NCBI GenBank assembly: GCA_003194525.1
Contig: NBIV01000447.1
Span: 1-42,703, forward strand
DNA length: 42,703 bases
Direction: 5' to 3'
DNA from: Gracilariopsis chorda
Lineage: Eukaryota > Rhodophyta > Florideophyceae > Gracilariales > Gracilariaceae
In this document: positions 30,742 through 40,871 of the stretch, in pieces
How positions within the stretch are numbered: the stretch's first letter is position 1
How the letters are laid out: each line of letters starts with the position of its first letter
Made by a program: the position numbers and the translations under genes
Notes under the pieces: generated by a model
Told to the model about the DNA's origin: nothing
The model's database searches: none
The model's input: the letters and a program-made list of their open reading frames with translations, nothing else

Positions 30742-30746
30742 GAGAG
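30742..30746. repeat. Target-site duplication of element B (right)
   Basis: GAGAG, identical to 19515-19519. The family C LTR resumes directly afterwards with CAATCCCCC. Confidence 0.9.
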
Positions 30747-32077
30747 CAATCCCCCTTTCTTGATCCAGAAACCTGTGATTGGTGCGAAGCAGTTACGACT
30801 GAATGAACTTCACCCGCTAGGACGGAAGAGGGTTGGTTCCGAAGGGAACGACCGCGGCGGACCTTGCGGCGGCTACGCCGCGACGCAGTGAAGAGCTGGA
30901 AGGTGTCAGGATGAAACTGGCTCTTTTTACACTGAATTGAGTAGGCCATAGGCCAGGCTGTCCTGAACAAGAGCAAACAGAGCATGTCAGCTTTCACGAC
31001 GCTTCGATGATTTGGGGCATGTTCAATAGAATTTTCCTCACCACTGCGGACTGGCAGCCCGAATAGAATTCTATTGACAGTCATACGCCACAGCAAGGAT
31101 ACACGCATTTGCGCCATTTGGGTTTTGATTTTGCTTTTGTCTCTCTCGCTGCTTGCTGTGTGGAATGGGAGTCACGACTGTCACGGTGCGAAGGGCAAGT
31201 TTGCAAATTTCCTTCGTCGCTTACGCCTCGCAAGCTCTGTGAAAGCGTGGACTGAGTCGGACAAACCGATTGTTCCGTGAGTCAGATGCTCTATCGGCCG
31301 TTTTCAAATGGGTACTTTGTATCTAAGAACAGCTAGAGTAGATTCCAGGCAGATAGTCCATCAATGGGTGCGCTGTTTTCTGAGTGAGCAGAACAAGAAA
31401 CCAGTTTGCAGGCTGGTTTCTCCCTACGAACATTTGTTTGAAAAGCATTGTTGCTAAACCATCTGTATCGGCGTGCACGCGAGAGTCCAGTGAACGATCA
31501 TGGTGTCAGTTCCAGATTACTGAAACACGAGAGATTTGGCCACTGGCTACTCTTCTACTGTCGGTTGGGCAGAACTTTTCCACCTCTTTCACCTCTTCAC
31601 AGGAGAATTCGTCGCTTGTTTGCCTCTCGTGGTGAGAAAGCCAATCTTTGTGCTGTCTTATCGGCAGTGCTAGCAATATCTCCGGATCTGGTGCTCAACT
31701 GTCAATATCTCGTTGAAACTCGCGATCAAAAGTGGTGTGATGCGCGATAGAACGTGCCACGTATCGACTAAGGACGCCGCAAGGAACAGGTTCATGGCCT
31801 TGAATCCTCAAGTTTTACCTTGTGACCGGCTGTAGTATTGCAAAAATCAGAACGTGGTACGGCGTCCGGTTTGTAACAAAAGTGTAACGTACCGATATCC
31901 TCGTCAACGCCTTCTAGTTCCCGGGGACGTCGTGCCTTTTACAGTCGAAACTCCTGTGTGTCAACGTGAATCCCGAGCACGTCGATATGGTTTCGTACTG
32001 TATGGCAGGACGCGGGCGACGCTTTGTGGGGACGCGGCGTTGACTTGCCCGCCGGCGGCAGCTCATAAGTTTCTATA
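30747..32077 (+). repeat. Family C LTR, left copy, second segment
   Basis: It aligns, inverted, with 40734-42051 at roughly 94-97 percent by eye, with several small indels. Similarity holds up to TTTCTATA at 32077. Whether all of this is LTR, or the last few hundred bases are a neighbouring element present beside both LTRs, is open: a protein-like frame crosses the region 31834-32060. A TG...CA-type end is possible at about 32064 (GGCAGCTCA). Confidence 0.75.
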
Positions 32078-32078
32078 A
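31834..32078 (+). pseudogene. Protein-like frame near the end of the C LTR homology, unidentified
   Basis: It reads NKSVTYRYPRQRLLVPGD and VVPFTVETPV, then frameshifts. The inverted copy at 40425-40998 has the same peptide, shifted by one base at a different place, and continues beyond the homology (NPEHVDMVSYDRTRATLVG). Two copies with different frameshifts imply an ancestral coding sequence. I do not recognise the family. Confidence 0.4.
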
Positions 32079-32080
32079 AT
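32074..32080 (+). promoter_or_regulatory. TATA-like box upstream of the Sel1-repeat gene
   Basis: TATAAAT 145 bp before the ATG. It sits on the breakpoint where homology to the inverted C LTR copy ends (the other copy reads TATAGTT), so the gene's core promoter abuts retrotransposon sequence. Confidence 0.45.
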
Positions 32081-32224
32081 GAAGTAAGCCTCGGAAAACG
32101 CCTCTGCACAAGTGCACTCACCTTTCTTCTACCCCCTTTCAACTCCAGCAAACCTATCTGCCATTCAACCGCAAAAAGCTGCGAGCACTCCGATAAAGGA
32201 CCATTCAGTAATACATTGGCTCCC

Positions 32225-33058
32225 ATGGCTACATCATCCAGCAGATCGCTCAAAAAGCCCACTGAGGCGCAGTTACTCGAGCTCCAATATGAGGGCGAAA
32301 TCAAAGAAAGCAACAGTGTGGACGCTCTGCTAGCGCTTTCAGACTTGCTGATGAAAGGAGCACCGGGAGTCAAACAAGACCCGGTTCGGGCGCACCAGCT
32401 TCTTCGTCGCGCAGCAAAGCAGCACCGCTCCGCCAGAACCTTGCAAAGGCTAGCTACTGCTGGCTGGAGTACAGAACCTCGTACCTCTCCCGACTCAGGC
32501 TTCCCGAAGACAACTGCCGCCGAGTCTCTAGAACTCCTACAAGAGTCACTGGAAATGGAGGACACTCCGCGTGCTCTATGCGATATGGCTTGGCTTATTG
32601 GTGCACCTCGCCCCAGAACGGGGGTGCGAAAAGACCCCATTCGCGCCATACAACTACTTGAACGTGCTATCGCGCATAGCCACCCACCTCCCGCAGAATT
32701 TCTGCATAAGCTGGCTTATTTGCTATTCGTAGGAGATGGTTCCCACATAGATCCCATTCGAGCTGTATCATGCTACAAGAGCTGTGTTGAGTTATCACTC
32801 GATCCGATCGCAATGTTCAATCTTGGATATCTGTATCATTTTGGAAAACCACCTCTGAAACCTTGTCTCAAGCGCGCACGTTGGTGGTACGAGCGCGTGC
32901 TGCAACTCGAAAAGTGTTTGAACACCATGTACTTCCTCGCATGCATTCTCTGTGAGAGCACGCAGCCGGGTGACGTGGAAAGAGCCAGAGAGATGCTAGA
33001 GGAAATCATTTCGAGAGTCCATTATGAGCCCGCAGTTATGCTGTTGGCCTCTATGTAG
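32225..33058 (+). CDS. Sel1-like (TPR-like) repeat protein
   Basis: An intact intronless ORF of 277 residues with start context CTCCCATGG. Sel1-like repeats are alpha-helical adaptors for protein-protein contacts, often in ER quality control or signalling; the partner here is unknown. Repeat signatures are DPVRAHQLLRRAAKQ (about residues 52-66), DPIRAIQLLERAIAH (about 138-152), DPIRAVSCYKSCVEL with DPIAMFNLGYLYHFG, and RARWWYERVLQLEK. The spacing of about 36-44 residues and the A-x-x-x-L-x-x-A pattern are as expected. No signal peptide or membrane segment is evident, so a cytosolic protein is likely. Several Sel1 units are degenerate. It stands alone between a C LTR copy and a helicase fragment. 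It appears to be the one clearly functional host gene in the window. Confidence 0.88.
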   Translation: MATSSSRSLKKPTEAQLLELQYEGEIKESNSVDALLALSDLLMKGAPGVKQDPVRAHQLLRRAAKQHRSARTLQRLATAGWSTEPRTSPDSGFPKTTAAESLELLQESLEMEDTPRALCDMAWLIGAPRPRTGVRKDPIRAIQLLERAIAHSHPPPAEFLHKLAYLLFVGDGSHIDPIRAVSCYKSCVELSLDPIAMFNLGYLYHFGKPPLKPCLKRARWWYERVLQLEKCLNTMYFLACILCESTQPGDVERAREMLEEIISRVHYEPAVMLLASM

Positions 33059-33168
33059 CCGACATCCTCTGCTGGAAAGGGAAGGAATAGCAGAGAAAAG
33101 GATGGAAAAGGCGAGCCGAGTCAGAACGAAATGGGTCCGTTGTCGCATCTTGCCGTAGACTGGGTTCA

Positions 33169-33393
33169 TCAATGTCGAAAGTCGAAATCCCCTCCTTGAA
33201 TCGAGACAAAACGTCTCTTTCCATTAAAAAAATGCGAATGTAAGCAATTTGTAATAACCCTGACAGGATCTCCAGTTTTGAGTTCCAGCTTGTGTTGTGG
33301 AGCCCCGGTTGGAGTATAACTATAGGTCAGTTCTGATCCGATGATGTTGGTTGGCTGTCTCATGTCTACCATCAGGACAACAAATAAAAACAA
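33169..33393 (-). pseudogene. Fragment of a Helitron/Pif1-like helicase C-terminus
   Basis: The minus-strand frame reads NIIGSELTYSYTPTGAPQHK, then LELKTGDPVRVITN and FFNGKRRFVSI. This matches the family pattern P-S/T-G-x-P-x-H-x-L-x-L-K-x-G-x-P-V-x-x-x-x-N followed by C/F-N-G-x-R, which occurs near the end of Pif1-like helicases encoded by Helitrons. No Walker motifs or Rep domain remain nearby. It is a 74-codon scrap immediately 3' of the Sel1 gene, on the opposite strand. Confidence 0.65.
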
Positions 33394-33458
33394 CAGTGGT
33401 CGCCGAATTTAACTGAAACGTCATTACCGGAAGCAGTTTCAAAGTCTTTTGGTCACGA

Positions 33459-34808
33459 TCATCCACAAAGCGATTTAGCCCCTATGACTAGGTGACGGAT
33501 TTGTGTTCTTCGTCTGAGCAATTTCCTTTCTGTTTGTAGACTTTTGACACCTGTAACTGCTGCATATAGAGAATTCAAAGTATTGGACTTAGTATCCAAC
33601 CGATCAGTCCAAGTATGCCAGCGGGACTTGGATCTGTGCAGAAAAAGAAGATCATTGCCGTGAACTTTCCGTGTGGCTGACATCGTCTTTGTACACAATA
33701 CCAGTTTTGGAGGAAATCTCTGCGACAAATTCGAGGTCGATGGGTGTTGCATCCTGGGCTCATACTTGAGCAGGCGCAGAATTGGGATGATGCTTTGCCC
33801 GCAGAAGACAACTCGGCGGTTTCTGTGCAGGCGGTGGCTGGGTGAGACGTTCACAAGAAGGAACAGTGTCAATTTATCTAGGATATCTACACAATAGATG
33901 CTAACATCAATTATTGGTGTCACTTTTGGTTGGTGCCTGTTGCTTTCTCTGGTTTGATAGGAGATAGAATCATTCGTGCATTCGACCACCAGTCCCCTCG
34001 TTTGGCACCTTCTACTATATTGGCAGGTAATTATGTATAGAGAAAAGCTGTTGCTTGATGACACCTTCTCGGTCAGGTGGTCACAGGGAAAACACAATGT
34101 GAAACGGCGAAGAGATCGGGACGTAAAGCTCAAAATCTGGATCAAGGGATCCAAAATTACTGCGAAAGGAAGTCCGGATACCGGTGTCAGGTTGAAAGGC
34201 TGCAGTCGTGGTCTGATATAGTTTGGGGTTTCCACGATGCAAGGTATGGAAGAAGGAGAACCCACGTTATACAGTTTGTCGACATCGAGCTCACTGAAGA
34301 ACGGGTCATGGATAGCTACCATGAACAAAAAGGATGTGCACGCAAACTGACATACGTGATCCTGATCGCCGAAGAGAGCTGAATGAACGTTGTCCGAAAG
34401 TGGTATGCGAATTACCTCCACGGCGTTACGAGCTGCAAAATGGGTTACCTCAGGTGGCAAGTGAGTTTTCAGAAGCTTCCTAACAGCGGAGGTTGTTGCA
34501 AGTTGGATCAGAATGTTATCAAAGCGGATATTGCTCCTTGTGAAATTCATCGCTGAATCACACAGCACTGGGCTCGCAGATGCTACTGTGAATAAGCGAA
34601 ACAGTTTGGTCAAGATACACGAAGATGAAGATGAAGCAGGATCGGTGGCTACAGGAGATGTTATTTTATGCAGAAGCGCACGAGGAAGGCGTTGCAATGA
34701 AGGAACAGACGCTGAGGTTAGCCTCTTCGTCGTTTGGTTTGATTTGGAAATGGGCATGACTGATGCTAGAATTGCGGGTAAGGAAGGAATGGAAGTGCGC
34801 ACCGCCAT
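33459..34808 (-). CDS. Unidentified 449-codon ORF
   Basis: An open frame of this length is unlikely by chance outside biased sequence. The first ATG lies in a strong start context (CCACCATGGC). A TATA-like TATATAAG (34827-34820) is only 12-19 bases upstream of that ATG, so a transcript starting 25-30 bases after it would begin inside the ORF. The ATG at codon 18 (34757-34755, MPISKSNQTTKR) is then the more likely start. Residues are Ser-, Leu-, Ile- and Arg-rich, with a short poly-Ser (SSSSSC) near residue 60. Internal hydrophobic stretches such as FACTSFLFMVAI are too short to be clear membrane spans. I recognise no domain. It could be a lineage-specific gene or an old transposon gene. Confidence 0.45.
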   Translation of the reverse strand: MAVRTSIPSLPAILASVMPISKSNQTTKRLTSASVPSLQRLPRALLHKITSPVATDPASSSSSCILTKLFRLFTVASASPVLCDSAMNFTRSNIRFDNILIQLATTSAVRKLLKTHLPPEVTHFAARNAVEVIRIPLSDNVHSALFGDQDHVCQFACTSFLFMVAIHDPFFSELDVDKLYNVGSPSSIPCIVETPNYIRPRLQPFNLTPVSGLPFAVILDPLIQILSFTSRSLRRFTLCFPCDHLTEKVSSSNSFSLYIITCQYSRRCQTRGLVVECTNDSISYQTRESNRHQPKVTPIIDVSIYCVDILDKLTLFLLVNVSPSHRLHRNRRVVFCGQSIIPILRLLKYEPRMQHPSTSNLSQRFPPKLVLCTKTMSATRKVHGNDLLFLHRSKSRWHTWTDRLDTKSNTLNSLYAAVTGVKSLQTERKLLRRRTQIRHLVIGAKSLCG

Positions 34809-34819
34809 GGTGGTGAGGG

Positions 34820-34827
34820 CTTATATA
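34820..34827 (-). promoter_or_regulatory. TATA-like box of the 449-codon ORF
   Basis: TATATAAG on the minus strand. It is the best core-promoter candidate near the ORF, but its closeness to the first ATG suggests the second ATG is used, or that the match is chance. Confidence 0.35.
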
Positions 34828-34869
34828 ACAGTTTCATGGGCAGGGGCCATTGTGGTGTGCAAGATGTGA

Positions 34870-35224
34870 CGGTCAAGCTGTGCGAGGTTGACTGCGGGTT
34901 GAGTGCTTTCGATACGTTGACCGCAGCTATGATGTCCGCGCATTGAATTGGGTAGAAACGTTTTCGTGTTGAAAGAATGTTTTGTGCGTGTGATGCGTAC
35001 ATAATTCTTATTTGCAGCGCGGCGCCGGTAGCTTCAGATAGGTGAGATGAGCTTGTTCACTGGGTGATGTGTGTGTGTGTGTTTATATGAGCTCGCGTCT
35101 CTAATTCCAAGACTACGGTAGGGGTTACATTGAGATGAACCCCTCTTTCTCTAGATACACCAACAGCTTTTCTGGCCATGTTCTTACTATTGATTCGGCG
35201 TCAGAGCCCTGCCTCTCTCGGAGA
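34870..35224. other. Spacer with TG microsatellite
   Basis: No gene seen. A (TG)7 tract lies at 35068-35082, close to the 3' limit of the LINE remnant on the minus strand, where LINEs often carry simple repeats. Confidence 0.5.
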
Positions 35225-35942
35225 GGCGGGAACTCTCGACGCCTGGATGCCGTTCTTCGGCGGCATATAAGAACGAAATGGTCTACACTATTAAGTATGT
35301 TGAGCCCACATCCGAGCGGGCAGAAGCATTTCCTGTTGTCGAGAAGTGGAGACTGGATGTAGCGCCGGAACGTGACCTGTAAATATCTGCGACAGGGCTG
35401 TATGCGCCCTCCTTAGATTCAATACCTTTGATAGTGTCTCTGGGACTTCGCTTACTGGCTCTGTGCTAGTAAGACGGACGCGGGTTCTCTGTTTCACTTC
35501 CAGGAAGTCGATCTCTTTGTGGAGCTGCTTCGCTAAGGGGAGACCAAGGCTCTTCCTTACAAGTTCGTCGGCAGCTTCGTTTTGCGATAACCCGCAGTGC
35601 CCCGGTATCCAAACAATTTGAAATTGGCAATAGTTAGTTATCAATGTCATGCATTCAGAGATGTCCTGTAGCTGGCGTGTTTGGCGTCGTTGGGGCGTTT
35701 GCAAGCCTTGAACGAGCTTTTTCGAGTCCGTAGCAAATCATATTGTCCCTCTCCAGCCACAGCAAACTTTCACAGCAATTTCGGATAGGGCTCGTCGGAA
35801 CGCTGCTAGTTCTGCAGTGTACGAGCAGACCCCTATCCCAGCTGGGACTAATTCCTTTTTGAGGTTCGATTCTTCCTTTCAGCCAGATTAAATAACCTGC
35901 CCCACCTACCGTTCCAATATCTAGTATTCGCACTTGAAGCAC
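35225..35942 (-). pseudogene. LINE-type RNase H domain fragment (non-LTR retrotransposon 3' end)
   Basis: Minus-strand frames joined in order give GTVGGAGYLIW, YTAELAAFRRALSEIAVK, FATDSKKLVQGL and VWIPGHCGLSQNEAADELV. These match the four conserved blocks of RNase H in I/Jockey-like LINEs; the E, second D and H-...-D residues are retained, and the first D sits in a damaged ILDIGT. A TGA lies just before FATDS. Downstream, near 35340-35260, an alternative frame gives RKCFCPLGCG, which may be the cysteine-rich tail that follows RNase H in such LINEs. RT and endonuclease are missing, consistent with 5' truncation. Confidence 0.8.
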
Positions 35943-36440
35943 GTGCCCGTCCTCGTCAGATATGGCGTTATCCCTCTACAGTCTGTAGCACATACGAAAT
36001 TCATCATCACACTGGATCAGTATATGTGGTTCTATTCGCCATGCTGCTTTAAACGATCGGAACTCTGCAGAATGCTTCATACCATCTCCCCCGCATATTG
36101 CGCCACTGAACCATCCTTAGTCCCATTTCACTGCTGCCCGGGTTGATGACAAATTGTTGGCGTTTAATATTGGGTTGCCGACGGAGCCATCCGTCCAGGC
36201 CTCACTGGGTGATAGAAACGAATAAGAACAAGAACGAGCATGGAGAAGGGCAGAATACATATATCTGGTTTCGAATTGGCGTGGGTGGAAGAGGCTTGAG
36301 TTGTATCGTTGATGCTCGACAGCGACGGAGCAAACATGACGCGGCTGCGGCTCGAGGGTTAGTGAAGGTTTGCTACGTATTAGAGCAATTGCAGTTACCT
36401 TCCAAATAACTATCTGTTCCCCGGCATCGAGACTACAATG
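35943..36440. other. No recognised gene
   Basis: A minus-strand ORF (36632-36117, 171 codons) contains SEAWTDGSVGNP, which resembles the first RNase H motif of LINEs and lies upstream of the LINE fragment on the same strand. The intervening sequence does not form RT, so I do not join them. Confidence 0.35.
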
Positions 36441-36441
36441 A

Positions 36442-36937
36442 ACATGTTCTACGGCTCGCAGCGAGCTGCTGCAATGGCCGCAGCAACTTGTAAATCTCAG
36501 GGTATTTGCGTATCTGGAGCGAGTTCTCGCGCCCCTAAAGCGCCCTTTAGACTCGAAAGAAAACGGTTCCGACTTCGATGAAAAAGCTCCAATACAACAA
36601 GCGAACGCAAACACTGGAGAGCTAGATTGCATGCCTGACCGATTCTCAACTCGCTTCGTGCTCGACGATTATTGTATCGTGAAGAAGCTTTAGAGCTCAT
36701 CCATTTCGTTGCGTCTGAGAAACCGATTGGCGGTGGGTGTGGCTGCGGGTAGCAAATAACGTACAGTTTCGTACAGCGAGTGGCTTCGATTTTGTGAGAG
36801 CCGGCTAACTCTTTTGACTTTCAAGGAACGACGAAGATGTTTTATCCGGCTATGCAGATGGTGACGTCAATAGATGGCATGAAATCTGACAGCAACATAC
36901 CTGTCATTACGATTCAAATGAAGTGGTTCTGCGCAAG
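36442..36937 (+). pseudogene. Possible WD40-like gene fragment with an intron
   Basis: A 112-nt segment, 36826-36937, is bounded by an acceptor (branch-like CTAAC at 36805-36809, pyrimidines, TTTCAAG) and a donor (CGCAAG/GTTAAT). It reads NDEDVLSGYADGDVNRWHEI, then a TGA (36887-36889), then QQHTCHYDSNEVVLRK. The pattern S-G-x-A-D-G-x-V-x-x-W is that of a WD40 blade. Upstream, frame 36442-36693 (VFAYLERVLAPLKRPLDSKE) is open for 83 codons and could be a preceding exon. One blade is thin evidence, and I found no further blades with confidence. Confidence 0.35.
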
Positions 36938-39900
36938 GTTAATATCTGATCTATGGGTACAAATCCATTGTCAGTGGTTCACCTTCAGTTTTCCGTATCA
37001 TCCCATCGCATTTCTGCACCTCCCGTTTTTCTTCAATCCTCTACCTAACCTGCGTTATTCTTCTTCGCTTTCCGAATTGCCATGGTACAGAATCTACAGA
37101 GGTTGCGATGGGGCTCCAAACGGACAGAAGTAAGCCACAAGTCTTGATATCAGCGAACAAGCATGCGTTTGTCATTTGCAGTTTCAATCATTTCAGCCGA
37201 ACGTGCTGGCAGCAGAAGGTAGAGCGAAGTTGCGCTGCCAAGAAGAACGAACTGGACAGTTGTACAGGTTTGAAACAATCTGCAGCGAAGGCGCAACTCT
37301 TGTTTTGTCTAGGTTTGCAGGATGACACCGTTCCCATTTGTCCCCATCCCATTCTTTTTCTATGCCCGATTAAGCACAACTCTGAATCGACTTCCGAGTT
37401 GACCTGAACTCACCGCCGCCGAGATGATCGGCTACGGCGTCCAACAGCTACAAACGGTACCTCACAAGTTCTTCCTTTCCATTCATCCCGTTCGTTGGTC
37501 TTAATCTCTGCTTTTTGAATATGGTCACATCTCTGAGGAGATGCCTTCGCAACGCAAAACGAGAGATACGCAACAACCGATGCCATCGTTGGTGCGCAGC
37601 CAACTACATTCTTGAGTGTCTGTACTAGTACACGTTTGATATGGAAGTGGTCCGGTTCTCTTGCTACCGACCTTCTAATCCTGATGAACCTTTCTCAACC
37701 TGATCTCCCATTAAGCGTACAGCTGCCATCTGTACGGCGGTCAGCGTTGGGTTCGGGTTTGATCTAACCCAAATCCGCCGCCATCGGGTAATTACCGGAC
37801 GCTTTTCGTTTCCTGATCCGGGTTTTCCGTTTCGACCCTTCCTGGAAACTTAACAGTCGCAAAAAATGGCAATGGCACAAGGTCGTTCTTAAGACCCATC
37901 CTATCGATGCACAAACACTTGATTTCTCTAATGAACTGGGCTGGAAATGGCATAGACTGTGAGATCAGGAGTACACTGACTTTTTCAGTCACCTGCTGAA
38001 CGCAATCTCACTTTTCCAAGCGCATTTCATACAATCCGCTAGCACTAAAGAACGAGAAACAAAGTTGGGAGATAACAACGTAATACGAAGGACACCTAGT
38101 CCCGGATAAACTTCAGAGAATGAATCGCAGAGCAGCGCTTGGGAAACCATACTTTCTCGGCGCTCTGTAAGTTGCAAGGGTTGCAGCGTGTTGTAGCACA
38201 ACATAGAGCCTCAGAAAGCCACAGTTTTCTAATGTGGTCCAAACATTCCCTTAGAGGTATCACACTTGGCAGCACCAAAGGACGCTTCTCTGACTGCGTC
38301 GACCAGTTTCTTGATACTCAGTCTGTGTTTTGAATTCTTTAGATTCAGCTTACCTCATTATGAGCACCATTAAACTCTTCTTATATCTGCAATGCTGCCG
38401 AATGAAGTACGGTAACAAGTAAGCCTTCCATGAAAGCGTAAGATGGTCGCGTCATCTGATATAACTGGCTACCACGTTATCGATTCTCTCCATCAGATGC
38501 GCTTATGAGCTACTCAAAGACCTAAGGCGTTTCGTAAGAAGTGGTGTGACAACAGATTTTATCGAGGTAGGTTGCTAAGACCAGATGAAATCAGGGGTTT
38601 GTAAGGATTGGCATAGATCTCGATTGTCTTGTCTCCGTTTCTGATTTCGAAGCTTTGAGAACGATTCTATTCGCTAAATTTTTGTACCGGATGTATCAAA
38701 TGGCACATATTGCAGTCTTGAGGGGCTGGTGTTGCATAGCATTTGCTGCGAATCCCGAAGTTGAGGTGCGAAAGGTTCGGTACACTGCAATTTCAACCTC
38801 TCCAAACCTTTCTGATTGTATTGTCTTCGATCTGCAGCCCGCTAAACACTACATACTAATCCCATGTTGCGGGGCTTTATTCAAGTCGAGTGGAGCTTTA
38901 CTACATGAAAGGTTAACAGTCTTTGTTTATAGAAATGGTATAAAAAAGCAAGCATGAACTGCATTGGGAAGGGGAGATTTGACTGAGCGCCAAGGCACTG
39001 ATTGATCTATACTACGAATTATTTGTCATGGATTAGATTGCGATTAACGTGATGTTGAACATCTTTTTGTTCGGAACTGTGCTCATTTAGTCAGTGTTGT
39101 TAGACGTTTGTTGTCCTACAGAAGGCGGTTGCTTTTCCTCCATGCATTTGTCAGATGAAGATACGCGAGGCTCTCTGCTTTCGTGGATAGCTGTAATGAA
39201 CGCCGTTCCAGTTCAGTCATTTGGATTGACGCAAAGTCGTATTTTTCTCTCTGCAGGGTTGTGCTACGAAAGGTGAACAGCTGTCAGAGCTACGTAGAAT
39301 AAAGCAGTTCCGCTTTCATCGCACCAGGTCCCAGCACAATGAGAATACTATCTTTGAGGAGTGAAGACACGAATGGAGACTTGCTGAGGGGATTTCCTGC
39401 GAAACCCATTGCATTTCGGGGCGACCAAGTCTATACAATAGCTCCAGGGGTTCATGATTCAAATCGTGGATTCATTGGACGTTCTTTCTAAAGCGAAATG
39501 ATTGGAACAATGCCGTGCGCTGGTTCACTTGTACGGAAATGAAATCTAATCATCAGCTGCAGAAGAAGCGAGCGATTGTGTGTGTTCAATCTGTTTTCTG
39601 AGCAGAGCGGTGGGCATGATGGTACCAGTTGTTTTGGGCGCGATTTGGGCTGCAGTTCCATCTGCGTAGAGAATAGCGGTATTCAATCGGACGAAAATGA
39701 TATAGAATCGGCAGGGGACATAGATTTCAATGAACAAGTTCCGTCTGCGCATCTTCAAACATGTGGAGATGCACGCTGCACCGGGATAATGGCTTTCATA
39801 GTACACCAGTCCCGTTCTGCGCAACATCCTGCCAACGACGGGCTTTTGTCCCTGCAACTACAAAGGTAGCCGGGCCTACCAAATAGGATTTCGTCTGCTC

Positions 39901-40424
39901 CGCATGTACCTGGAGAAATTGCTCCCGCTCACCAAGTATCACTCTCGCCTACACTTCAAATCAAACCCCATCTAACAAGTCGAGATGCAAGTGTCCCAAC
40001 TCGCCTCAAATGTATTCAACCAAAAAACCAAACGGTAACAGAACTTCAGACAAGCGGTTTACAAGACCGAAAGCGCAAGCCATTTGTGCTACAACTACAA
40101 GTACAAACCACCTCACACCACCCAACTGCGATTCCTGTCGACGAAGTTTGCGGCTATTCGTTCGACAACTCACACCTATTTCCAGATCCTATTTGAAAGG
40201 AATTTGCCATAACCGTATCGCTGTGGGAGAGCTTCAATTTGTGCTGCAGCCGGTGCGCACAGCACTGAGAAGTGCAGACTGGTCAGGGTTTTCGGGAGGC
40301 ATTGAGCACGAACGTGCTGAAAGTTCGTCACTGATAGGGACCGAAGTGCTGCTATCGTCATTATACAAGACAGAGTAGATCGCGCGCTTGCTGTAGGATA
40401 GAAACACAAAGAGATTAATGACTA
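36938..40424. other. Long stretch without a recognised gene
   Basis: ORFs are short on both strands (60-122 codons). The most protein-like is 38655-38957 (+), with IVFDLQPAKHYILIPC, and 39576-39869 (+). Neither matches a family I know. Short-intron genes could be hidden here: CTAAC-plus-AG patterns occur in several places, but I could not chain exons. No retrotransposon motif was seen, so this may be the most host-like DNA in the window. Confidence 0.35.
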
Positions 40425-40871
40425 CTACCAATAGATTGGTAAAGAGATTATAACTGCTTCTGCGGCGATTAATACGGGCCTAGCGGTAATAACGAAATGC
40501 ACCTCAAGGCCAACCTGTCGACTACTCTGAATGCCCGCGTTCTGAATTAACGGACGAAGGTAACGGTTACGCTGCTGATTTTTCCGGGCGATGAAATAGG
40601 AACCCTGAAATAACACAGCTGTAGGAACATGTTCTGTGGCGACTACTCCGAGTGTTAAGTCACTTTGAACTAATGAGCGCGAACTAACGAGCGTCGCGTG
40701 CGGGTCAGCTCGCTGAAGTAGAGTTATTTCAACTATAGAAATTTTGAGCTGCCGCCGGCGGGCAAGTAAAATCCGCGTCCCCACAAGCGTCGCCCGTGTC
40801 CTGTCATACGAAACCATATCGACGTGCTCGGGATTCACGTTGAACACAGGAGTTTCGACTGTACAAGGCAC
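40425..40871 (-). pseudogene. 148-codon ORF extending out of the inverted C LTR homology
   Basis: It begins MPCTVETPVFNVNPEHVDMV within the region shared with 31834-32077, and continues past the homology end (40734) for another 100 codons (LTLGVVATEHVPTAVLFQGS). Upstream, the same protein reads in another frame (YRYPRQRLLVPG) owing to a one-base loss relative to the left copy. This suggests a partially degraded gene of unknown family running across the apparent LTR end. Confidence 0.4.

Larger units (their letters stand above)
17132..32077 (+). mobile_element. Family C Ty3/gypsy element, internally deleted, its 3' LTR split by element B
   Basis: Components: an LTR stub (17132-17150), pol remnant (17153-18870), polypurine tract (18859-18871), then a 3' LTR beginning at 18872. 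The LTR is interrupted at 19519 by the 11.2-kb element B and resumes at 30747, with homology to the inverted copy continuing to about 32077. The outer target duplication could not be identified, partly because the LTR's 3' end is not certain. Confidence 0.75.

Noticed and set aside
20334..33200. Variant nuclear code with TAA/TAG read as glutamine
   Set aside because: It would explain most retroelement stops, but one stop in element B is TGA, gag of A and the Sel1 ORF end sensibly at TAG, and many CAG/CAA codons are used. The 46 open codons after the Sel1 TAG are not significant. C-to-T mutation is simpler.
36117..36632. WTDGSV in a minus-strand ORF as the start of the LINE RNase H
   Set aside because: The RNase H at 35.9 kb already has its own first motif (GTVGGAGYLIW), and the sequence between does not align to RT or RNase H.
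40176..40409. Small ORFs on both strands between 37 and 40.4 kb as genes
   Set aside because: None has a domain, good start context or continuation; all are within lengths expected by chance.
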